64,000 nucleotides of DNA from Pantoea latae (GTDB lineage: Bacteria; Pseudomonadota; Gammaproteobacteria; Enterobacterales; Enterobacteriaceae), in NCBI RefSeq assembly GCF_002077695.1, contig NZ_MWUE01000006.1, forward strand, positions 22,522 to 86,521, in the 5' to 3' direction. The number at the start of each line of letters is the position of its first letter. Within the stretch, counting starts at the first letter, position 1. A program made the translations under genes and the position numbers. The notes under the pieces were generated by a model, which searched no databases, was not told the DNA's origin, and worked only from the letters and a program-made list of their open reading frames with translations. Positions 44,877-53,962 of the stretch are shown here, one piece after another.

Positions 44877-45635
44877 TTATAACGCCTGGCCGCCTGACGC
44901 CTCAATGCGCTGCGCCGTGATCCAGCCGCTCTCCTCGCTAAGGATGGCGCTGATGGCGTCGCCGATATCATCCGGCTGGCCCACGCGGCCCAGCGCGGTC
45001 AGCGCCGCGATGGTGTCGTTGATCTCTTTGTTGTCGCGCACGCGACCGCCGCCAAAGTCGGTTTCGATGGCGCCCGGTGCCAGGATATTGACGCGAATGC
45101 GGCGTTCGCCCAGCTCTTTCGCCTGATAGCGCGTCAGCACCTCCATCGCGCCTTTTACCGAGGCGTAGGTGGCGGAACCGGGATAGGTCATGCGCGTCAG
45201 GCCGCTGGAGATATTCAGAATGCGTCCGCCGTCGTTAATCAGCGGCAGCAGCTTCTGCGTCAGAAAATAGGGCCCTTTAAAGTGAACGTTGACCAGCGCG
45301 TCAAACTCCTCCTCCGTGGTCTCGCGAAAGGGCTTATAGTGACCATGTCCGGCGTTGTTGATTAAATAGTCAAAGCGCTCGCGCTGCCACTGCTTTTGCA
45401 GCGCCGCTTTCACCTCGGTGACAAAGCCGTCGAACTGGCGGCTGTCGCCGACATCCAGCGGTAGCGCGGCCGCGCGGCCGCCCAGCGCTGTGATTTCAGC
45501 GACCACCGCCTCCGCTTCGTCGCGATGGCTGCGGTAGGTAAAAAGGATATCAACGCCCTTTGCGGCCAGTTTTAGCGCCGCATTCTTGCCTAAACCACGA
45601 TTTGCGCCGGTAATTACAGCAATTTTGTTAGACAT
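44877..45635 (-). CDS. short-chain dehydrogenase/reductase
   Basis: 252 residues of classical SDR type: TGANRGLGKNAALKL for NADP(H), NNAGHG, and catalytic S...YASVKGA. The start at 45635 aligns with SDR N-termini (MSNKIAVITG). It is divergent from a LysR gene 115 bp away that probably regulates it. The substrate is unknown. Confidence 0.92.
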   Translation of the reverse strand: MSNKIAVITGANRGLGKNAALKLAAKGVDILFTYRSHRDEAEAVVAEITALGGRAAALPLDVGDSRQFDGFVTEVKAALQKQWQRERFDYLINNAGHGHYKPFRETTEEEFDALVNVHFKGPYFLTQKLLPLINDGGRILNISSGLTRMTYPGSATYASVKGAMEVLTRYQAKELGERRIRVNILAPGAIETDFGGGRVRDNKEINDTIAALTALGRVGQPDDIGDAISAILSEESGWITAQRIEASGGQAL

Positions 45636-45750
45636 GTTTCGATCCTGTTGAGAAATTGAACACAGGATCAGCATATTCCCGAATAATTGATCTATAAACG
45701 CATGGGAATACGCCGCACTGTTTCACTTACAACAACAATCGGTGAACAAC

Positions 45751-46650
45751 ATGGATAAAATTCACGCAATGCAGGTTTTTGTGCGGGTGGCGGAGATGGG
45801 CAGTTTTACCCGCGCGGCGGAAAGCCTTGGCCTGCCGAAAGGCAGCGTGTCGCGCCAGCTGCAGGCGCTGGAAAATCAGATGGGTACCCGACTGCTGCAC
45901 CGCACCACGCGCCGCGTGCAGCTGACGCAGGATGGGCTGGTCTACTACGACCGCTGCCTCGATCTGCTGTCGATGCTCGACGATATGGACAGTTTGTTTC
46001 AGCACGATCCCGCCACGCTCAGCGGCAAGCTGCGCGTCGATATGTCGGTGGCGATGGCGACCGGTTTTATCCTGCCGCGCCTGCCGGAATTTCTGCAGCA
46101 CTACCCTGGGATAGAGATTGAGCTGAGCAGCAGCGACCGCATGGTAGATGTGATCCGTGAAGGTTTCGACTGCGTCATCCGCGTCGGCGAGCTAAAAGAC
46201 TCCGGCCTGATTGCGCGCAAAATCGGCACCTACACCTTAATCAACTGCGCCAGCCCCGGCTACCTCTCCCGCTTCGGCATGCCGACGAGGCTGGAGGCGC
46301 TCTCGTCTCACGCCATGGTGCACTACACCCAACAGCTCGGCCAGCCGTCGCCCGGCTTTGAATATTTTGACGGCAAACAGTGCCACTACGTGCAGACCGG
46401 CGGCGTTGTCACCGTCAACAGCACCGAAACCTATCGCGCCGCCTGTCTGGCCGGGCTGGGCATTATTCAGGTGCCGGCGATGGGCATCTATCCGCTGCTG
46501 GAGTCTGGCCAGCTGGTGGAGGTGCTGCACGCCTTCCCGGCGAAGCCGATGCCGATTTCGCTGCTCTATCCCCATCGGCGCAACGTGGCGCGCCGGGTGC
46601 GCGTATTTATGGAGTGGCTGAGTCAGGTACTGCAGGAGTATGTCACCTGA
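45751..46650 (+). CDS. LysR-family regulator, divergent from SDR
   Basis: 299 residues with the HTH in MGSFTRAAESLGLPKGSVSRQLQALENQMG and the RTTRRVQLTQDG wing of the large CrgA-like LysR branch. The ATG at 45751 is preferred to a GTG at 45742. It is divergent from an SDR gene, the usual plan for this LysR branch, which tends to repress or activate a linked oxidoreductase. Confidence 0.92.
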   Translation: MDKIHAMQVFVRVAEMGSFTRAAESLGLPKGSVSRQLQALENQMGTRLLHRTTRRVQLTQDGLVYYDRCLDLLSMLDDMDSLFQHDPATLSGKLRVDMSVAMATGFILPRLPEFLQHYPGIEIELSSSDRMVDVIREGFDCVIRVGELKDSGLIARKIGTYTLINCASPGYLSRFGMPTRLEALSSHAMVHYTQQLGQPSPGFEYFDGKQCHYVQTGGVVTVNSTETYRAACLAGLGIIQVPAMGIYPLLESGQLVEVLHAFPAKPMPISLLYPHRRNVARRVRVFMEWLSQVLQEYVT

Positions 46651-46695
46651 GCGGCTATAATTGCTTTTTTATGTTAAGCAGGATGACAACTGTCT

Positions 46696-47706
46696 ATGAC
46701 GGACAAACAGGAACATGCTACCCATTCCGAGCAGCCCAAACCGCTGATTGATATTCAGACCGGCAATAAAACCGTCGACGGCTCGATTCGTCGCGTCTCG
46801 CGTTTTGCCGCCTGGTTTCAGGCCATCCCGGCCGTGGCGCACTTTATTCGCGCGCTGGAGCGCTTTAACGATCGTCTCGGCAGCCAGTTCGGCGCCGCCA
46901 TCACCTACTTCTCGTTTTTATCGCTGATCCCGATCTTAATGGTCTCGTTCGCCGCCGTGGGTTTTGTGCTGGCGTCGAATCAGGATCTGCTGTCGGAGCT
47001 GATCAACAAGATCGTCAGCGGCATCAGCGATCCCACGCTCGCCACCACGCTGAAGAATACGGTGAATACCGCGATTCAGCAGCGCGCCACCGTCGGCATC
47101 ACCGGTCTGCTGCTGGCGCTCTACTCCGGCATCAACTGGATGGGCAACCTGCGTGAAGCGGTGCGCGCCCAGTCGCGCGACGTCTGGGAGCGCAAGCCGG
47201 ACGATCAGGAGAAGTTCTGGAAAAAATATCTGCGTGACCTTATCTCACTGATCGGCCTGATGCTGGCGCTGGTGATCACCCTGTCGCTGACCTCTATCGC
47301 CGGCGCGGCGCAGGCGGCGATCGTCAACGCGCTGGGGCTGGCGGATATCGAGTGGCTGCGCCCGGCGATGACCGCCATCGCGCTGGCGATTTCGATTATG
47401 GCCAACTATTTGTTGTTCCTGTGGATTTTCTGGATCCTGCCGCGCCACAAGCCGCGCAAGAAAGCGCTGTTTCGCGGCACGCTGCTGGCGGCTATCGGCT
47501 TTGAGGTGATCAAGTTCGTGATGACGCTGACGCTGCCGAAGCTGGCCTCGTCGCCCTCCGGCGCGGCCTTTGGCTCCGTGCTCGGCCTGATGGCGTTTTT
47601 CTATTTCTTTGCGCGCCTGACGCTGTTTTGCGCCGCCTGGATCGCCACCGCGAAATATAAGGACGATCCGCAGCTGCCGGAAGGCGGACGTAAAAAAGGT
47701 TACTAG
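46696..47706 (+). CDS. yhjD: YhjD inner-membrane protein (YihY/BrkB family)
   Basis: 336 residues, about six helices, with FNDRLGSQFGAAITYFSFLSLIPILMVS typical of YhjD. E. coli YhjD is an inner-membrane protein; a YhjD point mutation suppresses loss of Kdo in lipopolysaccharide, pointing to a role in lipid or lipid-A traffic. The neighbour downstream is yhjE, the E. coli order. The 47707-47967 gap holds a weak CCCTTC...GAAGGG hairpin and a CCCGC/GCGGG hairpin but no gene. Confidence 0.94.
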   Translation: MTDKQEHATHSEQPKPLIDIQTGNKTVDGSIRRVSRFAAWFQAIPAVAHFIRALERFNDRLGSQFGAAITYFSFLSLIPILMVSFAAVGFVLASNQDLLSELINKIVSGISDPTLATTLKNTVNTAIQQRATVGITGLLLALYSGINWMGNLREAVRAQSRDVWERKPDDQEKFWKKYLRDLISLIGLMLALVITLSLTSIAGAAQAAIVNALGLADIEWLRPAMTAIALAISIMANYLLFLWIFWILPRHKPRKKALFRGTLLAAIGFEVIKFVMTLTLPKLASSPSGAAFGSVLGLMAFFYFFARLTLFCAAWIATAKYKDDPQLPEGGRKKGY

Positions 47707-47967
47707 TAGCGAAAAATTTCTCCCTTCGGCTGTTTTTTAGCCAACCAGCAGGATGAATAGCTGAAGGGTCACTTTTATTTCCCCGTTTTATAGAGATTCC
47801 CGCTGCAAAAGGCGGGCTTCTCCCTGCCTTAATCCACGCATTCCATGCCAGCACAAATTATTCACTTTTTCGCCGAAAAAGCCCGTTCTGGCGCGGTTTA
47901 TCGCCGTTGAATGCGGCATGACAGGTGCGTAATATTCCCTGTCTCTATTTACAATTAAGAAACAGTT

Positions 47968-49302
47968 ATGCAAGCCTCCATCACAGAACCTCTGAAAAAG
48001 TCACAAGACGATACGCCAGTGAACTCTCGCGGCAAAGTCGTGGTGGCCTCGCTGGTCGGTACGGCGATTGAATTCTTCGATTTCTATATTTACGCCACCG
48101 CGGCGGTGATCGTTTTCCCGCATATTTTCTTCCCGCAGGGCGATAACACCGTGGCGACGCTGCAGTCGCTGGCGACCTTCGCCATCGCCTTTGTGGCGCG
48201 TCCGATCGGCTCCGCGCTGTTTGGCCACTTCGGCGACCGCGTGGGACGTAAGGCGACGCTGGTCGCCTCGCTGCTGACCATGGGCGTCTCTACCGTGGTG
48301 ATCGGCCTGCTGCCGGGTTATCAGTCGATTGGCGTGGCGGCCCCGCTGCTGCTGGCGCTGGCGCGTTTTGGCCAGGGGCTTGGCCTCGGCGGCGAATGGG
48401 GCGGCGCGGCGCTGCTGGCGACGGAAAACGCCCCGGCGAAAAAACGCGCGCTCTACGGCTCCTTCCCGCAGCTTGGCGCGCCGATCGGCTTCTTCTTTGC
48501 CAACGGCACCTTTCTGCTGCTCTCCTGGCTGCTGACCGACGAGCAGTTTATGCAGTGGGGCTGGCGCGTGCCCTTTATTCTCTCGGCGGTGCTGGTGATT
48601 ATCGGCCTTTACGTGCGCGTTTCGCTGCATGAAAGCCCGGTGTTCGCGAAGGTGCAGAAAGAGAAAAAACAGGTGCGCGTGCCGATCGCCGCGCTGCTGA
48701 GTAAGCATCTGACGGCGACCATTCTCGGCACCTTTATCATGCTGGCGACCTACACGCTGTTCTACATTATGACCGTCTACTCGATGAGCTACGGCACCGC
48801 GCCGGCGCCGGCGGGTCTCGGCTTCTCGCGCAACAGCTTCCTGTGGATGCTGATGATGGCGGTGATCGGCTTCGGCGTGATGGTGCCAATCGCCGGACTG
48901 CTGGCGGATCGCTTCGGCCGTCGTAAAACCATGATTACGATTACGCTGCTGATTATCGGCTTCGCCTTCCTGTTCCCGTCGATGCTGGGCTCGGGTTCGC
49001 AGGCGCTGGTGATGGCGTTCCTGCTGCTCGGCCTGAGCGTGATGGGGCTGACCTTCGGCCCGATGGGCGCCCTGCTGCCGGAGCTGTTCCCGACCGAAGT
49101 GCGTTATACCGGCGCCTCGTTCTCCTATAACCTGTCGTCGATTCTCGGCGCCTCGGTTGCGCCCTATATCGCTACCTGGCTGAACGCTAATTACGGCCTG
49201 CAGGCGGTGGGCTACTATCTGGCGGCGATGGCGGCGCTGACGCTGATCGCGCTGATCGCCTGCAAAGAGACGCGCCACCAGACGCTGTACGAAGCGGTGT
49301 AA
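47968..49302 (+). CDS. yhjE: YhjE MFS transporter (metabolite:H+ symporter group)
   Basis: 444 residues, 12 helices. The MHS-type MFS signatures are GTAIEFFDFYIYATAA, FGHFGDRVGRKATL, GGEWGGAALLATENAP and ALLPELFPTEVRYTG. It is near-identical in these blocks to E. coli YhjE, whose substrate is not established. The ATG at 47968 has a poor ribosome site (AAGAAACAG). A hairpin terminator follows. Confidence 0.95.
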   Translation: MQASITEPLKKSQDDTPVNSRGKVVVASLVGTAIEFFDFYIYATAAVIVFPHIFFPQGDNTVATLQSLATFAIAFVARPIGSALFGHFGDRVGRKATLVASLLTMGVSTVVIGLLPGYQSIGVAAPLLLALARFGQGLGLGGEWGGAALLATENAPAKKRALYGSFPQLGAPIGFFFANGTFLLLSWLLTDEQFMQWGWRVPFILSAVLVIIGLYVRVSLHESPVFAKVQKEKKQVRVPIAALLSKHLTATILGTFIMLATYTLFYIMTVYSMSYGTAPAPAGLGFSRNSFLWMLMMAVIGFGVMVPIAGLLADRFGRRKTMITITLLIIGFAFLFPSMLGSGSQALVMAFLLLGLSVMGLTFGPMGALLPELFPTEVRYTGASFSYNLSSILGASVAPYIATWLNANYGLQAVGYYLAAMAALTLIALIACKETRHQTLYEAV

Positions 49303-49313
49303 CCCACATCAAC

Positions 49314-49335
49314 AAACCCGGCTCAGGCCGGGTTT
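49314..49335. terminator. terminator after yhjE
   Basis: AAACCCGGC / GCCGGGTTT inverted repeat with a short CTCA-type loop, 12 bp after the stop, ending in TTTCTCG. Confidence 0.8.
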
Positions 49336-49382
49336 CTCGCTATGTTATAGTGGCTCTCTTCCCGGTATGCAGGAAAAGAGCC

Positions 49383-50303
49383 ATGGCGACGGCAGCGCAC
49401 CTGATCAGCAACACCCTTCCCAGCGTTAAACAGCTTCAGTGTTTTCTCGCCGTGGCGCACGAGCTGAATTTTCGCCGCGCCGCCGAACGCCTCAGCATGA
49501 CCCAGCCGCCGCTGACGCGGCAGATCCAGAGTCTTGAAGCGCTGCTGCGCCAGCCGCTGTTCAGCCGCAGCACTCACGCGGTGAGTTTGACCGAGGCGGG
49601 ACGCGCGCTGGTCGGCAAAGCGGAGAAAATTCTCGCCGATCTTGACGCCCTTAGCGCTGATTCCCTTTCCCGCCAGCATCGGCTGCGCATCGGACTGACC
49701 CGCACGCTGGACTTTACGCGCATCGCGCCGGTCGCCGCGCGGCTGGCGTTGCTGGACAGCGGTGATGAGATCGATTCGCCCGATCTGACCTCGGCCCAGC
49801 TGCTGCAATGTCTGGCGCAGCAGACGCTGGATCTGGTGTTGACCGGAGAGAAAGGCGCAGGCGACGAGCAAGGCGTGCAGTATCGCTGGATCTGCCGCGA
49901 GCCGCTGCTTGTCGCGCTGCCCGCCCGGCATCCCGCCAGCCGGCAGGAAAGCGTCTCGCTAAACGACCTCAGCGGCCTGCCGCTGTTCTGGTTTGCCAGA
50001 CGCGCCAATCCCGCCTTTTATGACAAGTGCGAACAGCTTTTCGCCCAGCTGAAAACGCCGCTGACAAAGCGCAAAGAGCCGGAGGATTCGCTGACGATGC
50101 TGTCGCATATCGCCCGCGGTAAAGGCTTCGCGCTGCTGCCGCAGTCAAAGTGCGCCTTTGCTCAGGCAGGCTTGTGTTACCGGCCGCTGCCCGACAGGGA
50201 AGCGCAGCAGCTGGCTATCGACGTCTACGCCGCCACGCGCCGTCACGACGCGCGCGCTGTGCTGCTGCAGGCGCTGAACACCCTGAGCGACAGCGCGCCT
50301 TAA
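49383..50303 (+). CDS. LysR-family regulator
   Basis: 306 residues; the HTH is in ELNFRRAAERLSMTQPPLTRQIQSLE, of the BenM/CatM-like style. The ATG at 49383 follows AGGAAAAGAGCC. An aldo-keto reductase is encoded 81 bp downstream on the same strand and could be its target. The effector is unknown. Confidence 0.92.
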   Translation: MATAAHLISNTLPSVKQLQCFLAVAHELNFRRAAERLSMTQPPLTRQIQSLEALLRQPLFSRSTHAVSLTEAGRALVGKAEKILADLDALSADSLSRQHRLRIGLTRTLDFTRIAPVAARLALLDSGDEIDSPDLTSAQLLQCLAQQTLDLVLTGEKGAGDEQGVQYRWICREPLLVALPARHPASRQESVSLNDLSGLPLFWFARRANPAFYDKCEQLFAQLKTPLTKRKEPEDSLTMLSHIARGKGFALLPQSKCAFAQAGLCYRPLPDREAQQLAIDVYAATRRHDARAVLLQALNTLSDSAP

Positions 50304-50384
50304 TACCTTTTCGGCATCACAAAAATGGCAATTCCCTGCTGCGCCGGCGGGTGAAAGAATCAGCGCAGGCAAACAGGAGGGATT

Positions 50385-51383
50385 ATGCAAACGCGATTCT
50401 TAGCAAAAGACCTGGCGGTCAGCGCCATCGGCTATGGCGCCATGGGCCTCAGCGAATTCTACGGCGCGACGGATGAGGCGCAGTCGCTGCGCGTTCTCCA
50501 CCAGCTTATCGATCTGGATCAGACCTTTATTGATACGGCGGACCAGTATGGCCGCGGCCACAATGAAACGCTGATCGGCCGCTTTCTGGCCGGGCTGGAG
50601 AGCGCCGCGCGCAGCCGGTTCAGGGTCGCCACCAAGTGCGGCATCGAGCGCGCGCCAGAGGAGGCGTATAGCCGCACCATCAACAACCGGCCTGACTACA
50701 TCACCCGCTGCTGCCACGACTCGCTAAAGCGGCTGGGCGTCGAGCGCATCGATCTGTTCTATCTTCACCGCGTCAGCCAGGCGACGCCGATTGAAGAGAG
50801 CATGGCGTGCCTGAGCCAGCTGGTGAAGGAGGGCAAGATAAACCACATCGGGCTTTGCGAAGTCTCGGCCGCCACCCTGCGCCGCGCGCACGCCGTTCAT
50901 CCCGTCGCCGCGCTGCAGACAGAGTACTCGCTGTGGACGCGCGACGTTGAGCAGGCGATCCTGCCCACGGTAAAAGCGCTGGACGTCGGGCTTGTGGCCT
51001 ATTCGCCGCTGGGCCGCGGCTTCCTGACCGGCAAATATCGCCACAACAGCGATTTTGCCGATGGGGACTTTCGCCAGCACAATCCGCGCTTTCAGCAGGC
51101 GAGCCTCGATCATAATGCGGCCTTGCTGGACGCGGTGCGTCCGCTGGCGGAGAAGTATCGCTGCACGCCCGGCCAGATTGCGCTCGCCTGGCTGCTGGCG
51201 CAGTACCACAGGCTGGTGCCGATCCCCGGCACGAAACAGATCGACTATCTGACTGAAAACGCGCAGGCGGCAGAGATAAGGCTGGAAGAGGCGGACGTGG
51301 CGCTGCTCAACACCCTCCACCAGCGCGTTGAGGTGCAGGGAGCGCGCTATACGGAAGAAGGGATGAAAGGCGTAAACGCCTGA
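50385..51383 (+). CDS. aldo-keto reductase
   Basis: 332 residues, TIM-barrel AKR with the catalytic tetrad visible: Asp and Tyr in FIDTADQYGRGHNE, Lys in VATKCG and His in DLFYLHRVS. NADP-binding residues occur near VPIPGTKQIDYLTENAQA. AGGAGG precedes the ATG. It resembles the family that includes YajO-like and YdhF-like enzymes; the substrate is unknown. A bidirectional terminator follows. Confidence 0.93.
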   Translation: MQTRFLAKDLAVSAIGYGAMGLSEFYGATDEAQSLRVLHQLIDLDQTFIDTADQYGRGHNETLIGRFLAGLESAARSRFRVATKCGIERAPEEAYSRTINNRPDYITRCCHDSLKRLGVERIDLFYLHRVSQATPIEESMACLSQLVKEGKINHIGLCEVSAATLRRAHAVHPVAALQTEYSLWTRDVEQAILPTVKALDVGLVAYSPLGRGFLTGKYRHNSDFADGDFRQHNPRFQQASLDHNAALLDAVRPLAEKYRCTPGQIALAWLLAQYHRLVPIPGTKQIDYLTENAQAAEIRLEEADVALLNTLHQRVEVQGARYTEEGMKGVNA

Positions 51384-51388
51384 AAGGA

Positions 51389-51412
51389 AAAACCCCGGCA
51401 GGCCGGGGTTTT
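51389..51412. terminator. bidirectional terminator between AKR and ilvC
   Basis: AAAACCCCGGC AG GCCGGGGTTTT: an 11-base inverted repeat with A and T tracts on both sides, serving both the aldo-keto reductase (plus) and ilvC (minus). Confidence 0.9.
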
Positions 51413-51442
51413 ATCAGTGCTGAAAAAGGTGGCGCGCGTGGC

Positions 51443-52918
51443 TTAGCTGGCGACGGCGATACGCTTCATGTCGGTCATATAACCGCGCAGCTTACGGCCA
51501 ACCGCTTCGATCGGATGCTGGCGAATCGCTTCGTTGACGTCGCGCAGCTGCGCGTTATCAACCTGGGTGCCTTCGATCGCTTTGCCCAGGTCGCCCGGCT
51601 GCAGCTGAGTCATAAACTCTTTCAGCAGCGGCACCGCGGCGAAGGAGAAGAGATAGTTACCGTACTCGGCGGTGTCGGAGATCACCACGTTCATTTCATA
51701 CAGACGCTTACGCGCGATGGTGTTGGCGATCAGCGGCAGCTCGTGCAGCGACTCATAGTAGGCGGACTCTTCAATAATGCCTGCGTCGACCATGGTTTCA
51801 AACGCCAGCTCAACGCCCGCTTTCACCATCGCCACCATCAGAACGCCTTTGTCGTAGTACTCCTGCTCGTCGATTTTGCCGTCGAACTGCGGCGCGGTTT
51901 CAAACGCGGTTTTGCCGGTCTCTTCGCGCCAGGTCAGCAGGTTTTTGTCGTCGTTGGCCCAGTCAGCCATCATGCCTGACGAGAATTCGCCGGAGATGAT
52001 GTCATCCATATGCTTCTGGAACAGCGGCGCCATGATGGTTTTCAGCTGCTCTGACAGCGCATAAGCGCGCAGTTTCGCCGGGTTAGAGAGGCGATCCATC
52101 ATCAGCGTGATGCCGCCGAACTTCAGGGATTCGGTAATGGTTTCCCAGCCGAACTGGATCAGTTTTTCGGTGTAGGCCGCATCGTGACCTTCCGCCACCA
52201 GCTTGTCGAAGCAGAGCAGCGAACCGGCCTGCAGCATGCCGCACAGAATGGTCTGCTCGCCCATCAGGTCAGACTTCACTTCCGCGACGAAAGAGGATTC
52301 CAGCACGCCCGCGCGGTCGCCGCCGGTGGCTGCGGCCCAGGCCTTGGCAATCGCCATGCCTTCGCCTTTCGGGTCGTTTTCCGGGTGCACGGCGATCAGC
52401 GTCGGCACGCCGAATCCGCGCTTGTACTCTTCGCGCACTTCGGTGCCCGGGCATTTCGGCGCCACCATCACCACGGTGATGTCTTTACGGATGGTTTCAC
52501 CCACTTCAACGATGTTGAAGCCGTGCGAGTAGCCCAGCGCCGCGCCATCTTTCATCAGCGGCTGCACCGCCTGCACCACGGCAGAGTGCTGCTTGTCCGG
52601 CGTCAGGTTCACCACCAGGTCAGCCTGCGGGATCAGCTCTTCATAGGTGCCGACCTTAAAGCCGTTCTCGGTGGCTTTGCGCCAGGAGGCGCGCTTCTCG
52701 GCGATCGCTTCGGCGCGCAGCGCATAAGCGACGTCCAGACCAGAGTCACGCATGTTCAGGCCCTGGTTAAGGCCCTGCGCGCCACAGCCCACAATGACCA
52801 CTTTTTTCCCTTTCAGGAAGCTGGCGCCGTCGGCGAATTCATCGCGCGCCATAAAGCGACATTTGCCTAACTGCGCTAACTGGTTGCGCAGATTCAGTGT
52901 GTTGAAGTAGTTAGCCAT
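51443..52918 (-). CDS. ilvC: ketol-acid reductoisomerase
   Basis: 491 residues, class II (long) form with the duplicated C-terminal knotted domain. The NADPH motif is [18 protein letters not shown]; the Mg-binding set includes [14 protein letters not shown] and the later [13 protein letters not shown]. It converts acetolactate and acetohydroxybutyrate to dihydroxy acids, step two of Val/Ile synthesis. Divergent from its activator ilvY, with operator-like repeats between them. AGTGCC lies just before the ATG; CGGAG is the ribosome site. Confidence 0.98.
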   Translation of the reverse strand: MANYFNTLNLRNQLAQLGKCRFMARDEFADGASFLKGKKVVIVGCGAQGLNQGLNMRDSGLDVAYALRAEAIAEKRASWRKATENGFKVGTYEELIPQADLVVNLTPDKQHSAVVQAVQPLMKDGAALGYSHGFNIVEVGETIRKDITVVMVAPKCPGTEVREEYKRGFGVPTLIAVHPENDPKGEGMAIAKAWAAATGGDRAGVLESSFVAEVKSDLMGEQTILCGMLQAGSLLCFDKLVAEGHDAAYTEKLIQFGWETITESLKFGGITLMMDRLSNPAKLRAYALSEQLKTIMAPLFQKHMDDIISGEFSSGMMADWANDDKNLLTWREETGKTAFETAPQFDGKIDEQEYYDKGVLMVAMVKAGVELAFETMVDAGIIEESAYYESLHELPLIANTIARKRLYEMNVVISDTAEYGNYLFSFAAVPLLKEFMTQLQPGDLGKAIEGTQVDNAQLRDVNEAIRQHPIEAVGRKLRGYMTDMKRIAVAS

Positions 52919-53011
52919 GGGGCACTCCGGTCAGATGTTGTGTTTGTTTTTGTCCTGTAACGGCGTAAACAGCAGCGCCGCGAATGACCCCATCATATGA
53001 CAGGAAATCTG

Positions 53012-53057
53012 TTGCTTAAATTGATATATTAGCAAGGTCACATTGCAGAATTTGCAA
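53012..53057. promoter_or_regulatory. IlvY operator region between ilvC and ilvY
   Basis: Two TTGC-based inverted repeats are seen: TTGCT (53012-53016) with AGCAA (53031-53035), and TTGCAGAATTTGCAA (53043-53057). In E. coli IlvY binds tandem operators of this kind between the divergent genes, activating ilvC when acetolactate or acetohydroxybutyrate is bound and repressing itself. Confidence 0.75.
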
Positions 53058-53080
53058 CGCTACGGGAGAGGTCAAGGCGC

Positions 53081-53962
53081 ATGGATTTACGAGATTTAAA
53101 GCTGTTTCTTCATCTGGCTGAAAGCTGCCACTTTGGCCGCACTGCGCGCGCCATGCACGTCAGTCCGTCCACGCTGTCGCGCCAGATCCAGCGCCTTGAA
53201 GAGGATGTGGGGCACGCGCTGTTTCTGCGCGACAACCGCACCGTCACTCTGACCGAAGCGGGCGAGCGTCTGCGCCAGTTCGCGCAGCAGACGCTGTTGC
53301 AGTATCAGCAGCTGCGCCACGTGATGGATCTTAACGGCCCGTCGCTGAGCGGCGAACTGCGCCTGTTCTGTTCGGTGACGGCCGCCTACAGCCACCTGCC
53401 GCCGATTCTGGATCGCTTTCGCGCCGAGCATCCGCAGGTGGAGATTAAGCTGACTACCGGCGACGCCGCCGACGCCATTGAAATGGTGCAGTCCGGCGAG
53501 GCGGATCTGGCGATCGCCGGGCGGCCCGAGTCGCTGCCCGCCAGCATCGACTTTACGCCGCTGGGCCTGATCCCGCTGGTGCTGATCGCCCCGGCGCTGC
53601 CCTGTCCGGTGCGCAGCCAGGCGACCCAGCCGTCGCCCGACTGGGCGCAGATCCCCTTTATCCTGCCCGATCAGGGTCCGGCACGACGCGGCATCGATCT
53701 CTGGTTTCGTCGTCACCGTATTCCCAATCCGCAAATCTACGCCACGGTTTCCGGCCATGAGGCGATTGTGTCGATGGTGGCGCTCGGCTGCGGCATCGCG
53801 CTGCTGCCGGACGTGGTGCTGGAGAATAGCCCGGAGCCGGTGCGCAATCGCGTGCTGACGCTGGAGAATGTGGAGTCGGTGGCGCCGCTGGAGCTGGGCG
53901 TCTGCGTACAAAAAAAGCGGCTCGGAGAGCCGCTGATTCACGCCTTCTGGCACCTGCTGTAA
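53081..53962 (+). CDS. ilvY: LysR-type activator IlvY
   Basis: 293 residues; HTH in HFGRTARAMHVSPSTLSRQIQRLEE. Position divergent from ilvC and adjacent to ilvA is exactly the Escherichia arrangement. IlvY activates ilvC in response to its substrates. Its final codons contain an antisense terminator for the ilv operon (53909-53934). Its stop is immediately next to that of ilvA with no spacer. Confidence 0.97.
   Translation: MDLRDLKLFLHLAESCHFGRTARAMHVSPSTLSRQIQRLEEDVGHALFLRDNRTVTLTEAGERLRQFAQQTLLQYQQLRHVMDLNGPSLSGELRLFCSVTAAYSHLPPILDRFRAEHPQVEIKLTTGDAADAIEMVQSGEADLAIAGRPESLPASIDFTPLGLIPLVLIAPALPCPVRSQATQPSPDWAQIPFILPDQGPARRGIDLWFRRHRIPNPQIYATVSGHEAIVSMVALGCGIALLPDVVLENSPEPVRNRVLTLENVESVAPLELGVCVQKKRLGEPLIHAFWHLL
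53909..53934 (-). terminator. ilvGMEDA terminator embedded in ilvY coding sequence
   Basis: On the minus strand, AGCGGCTC TCC GAGCCGCT (8-bp perfect stem, 53916-53934) is followed by TTTTTTTG, an ideal intrinsic terminator 29 bp past the ilvA stop. It occupies the last 18 or so codons of ilvY on the other strand (the QKKRLGEPL region). Confidence 0.85.
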
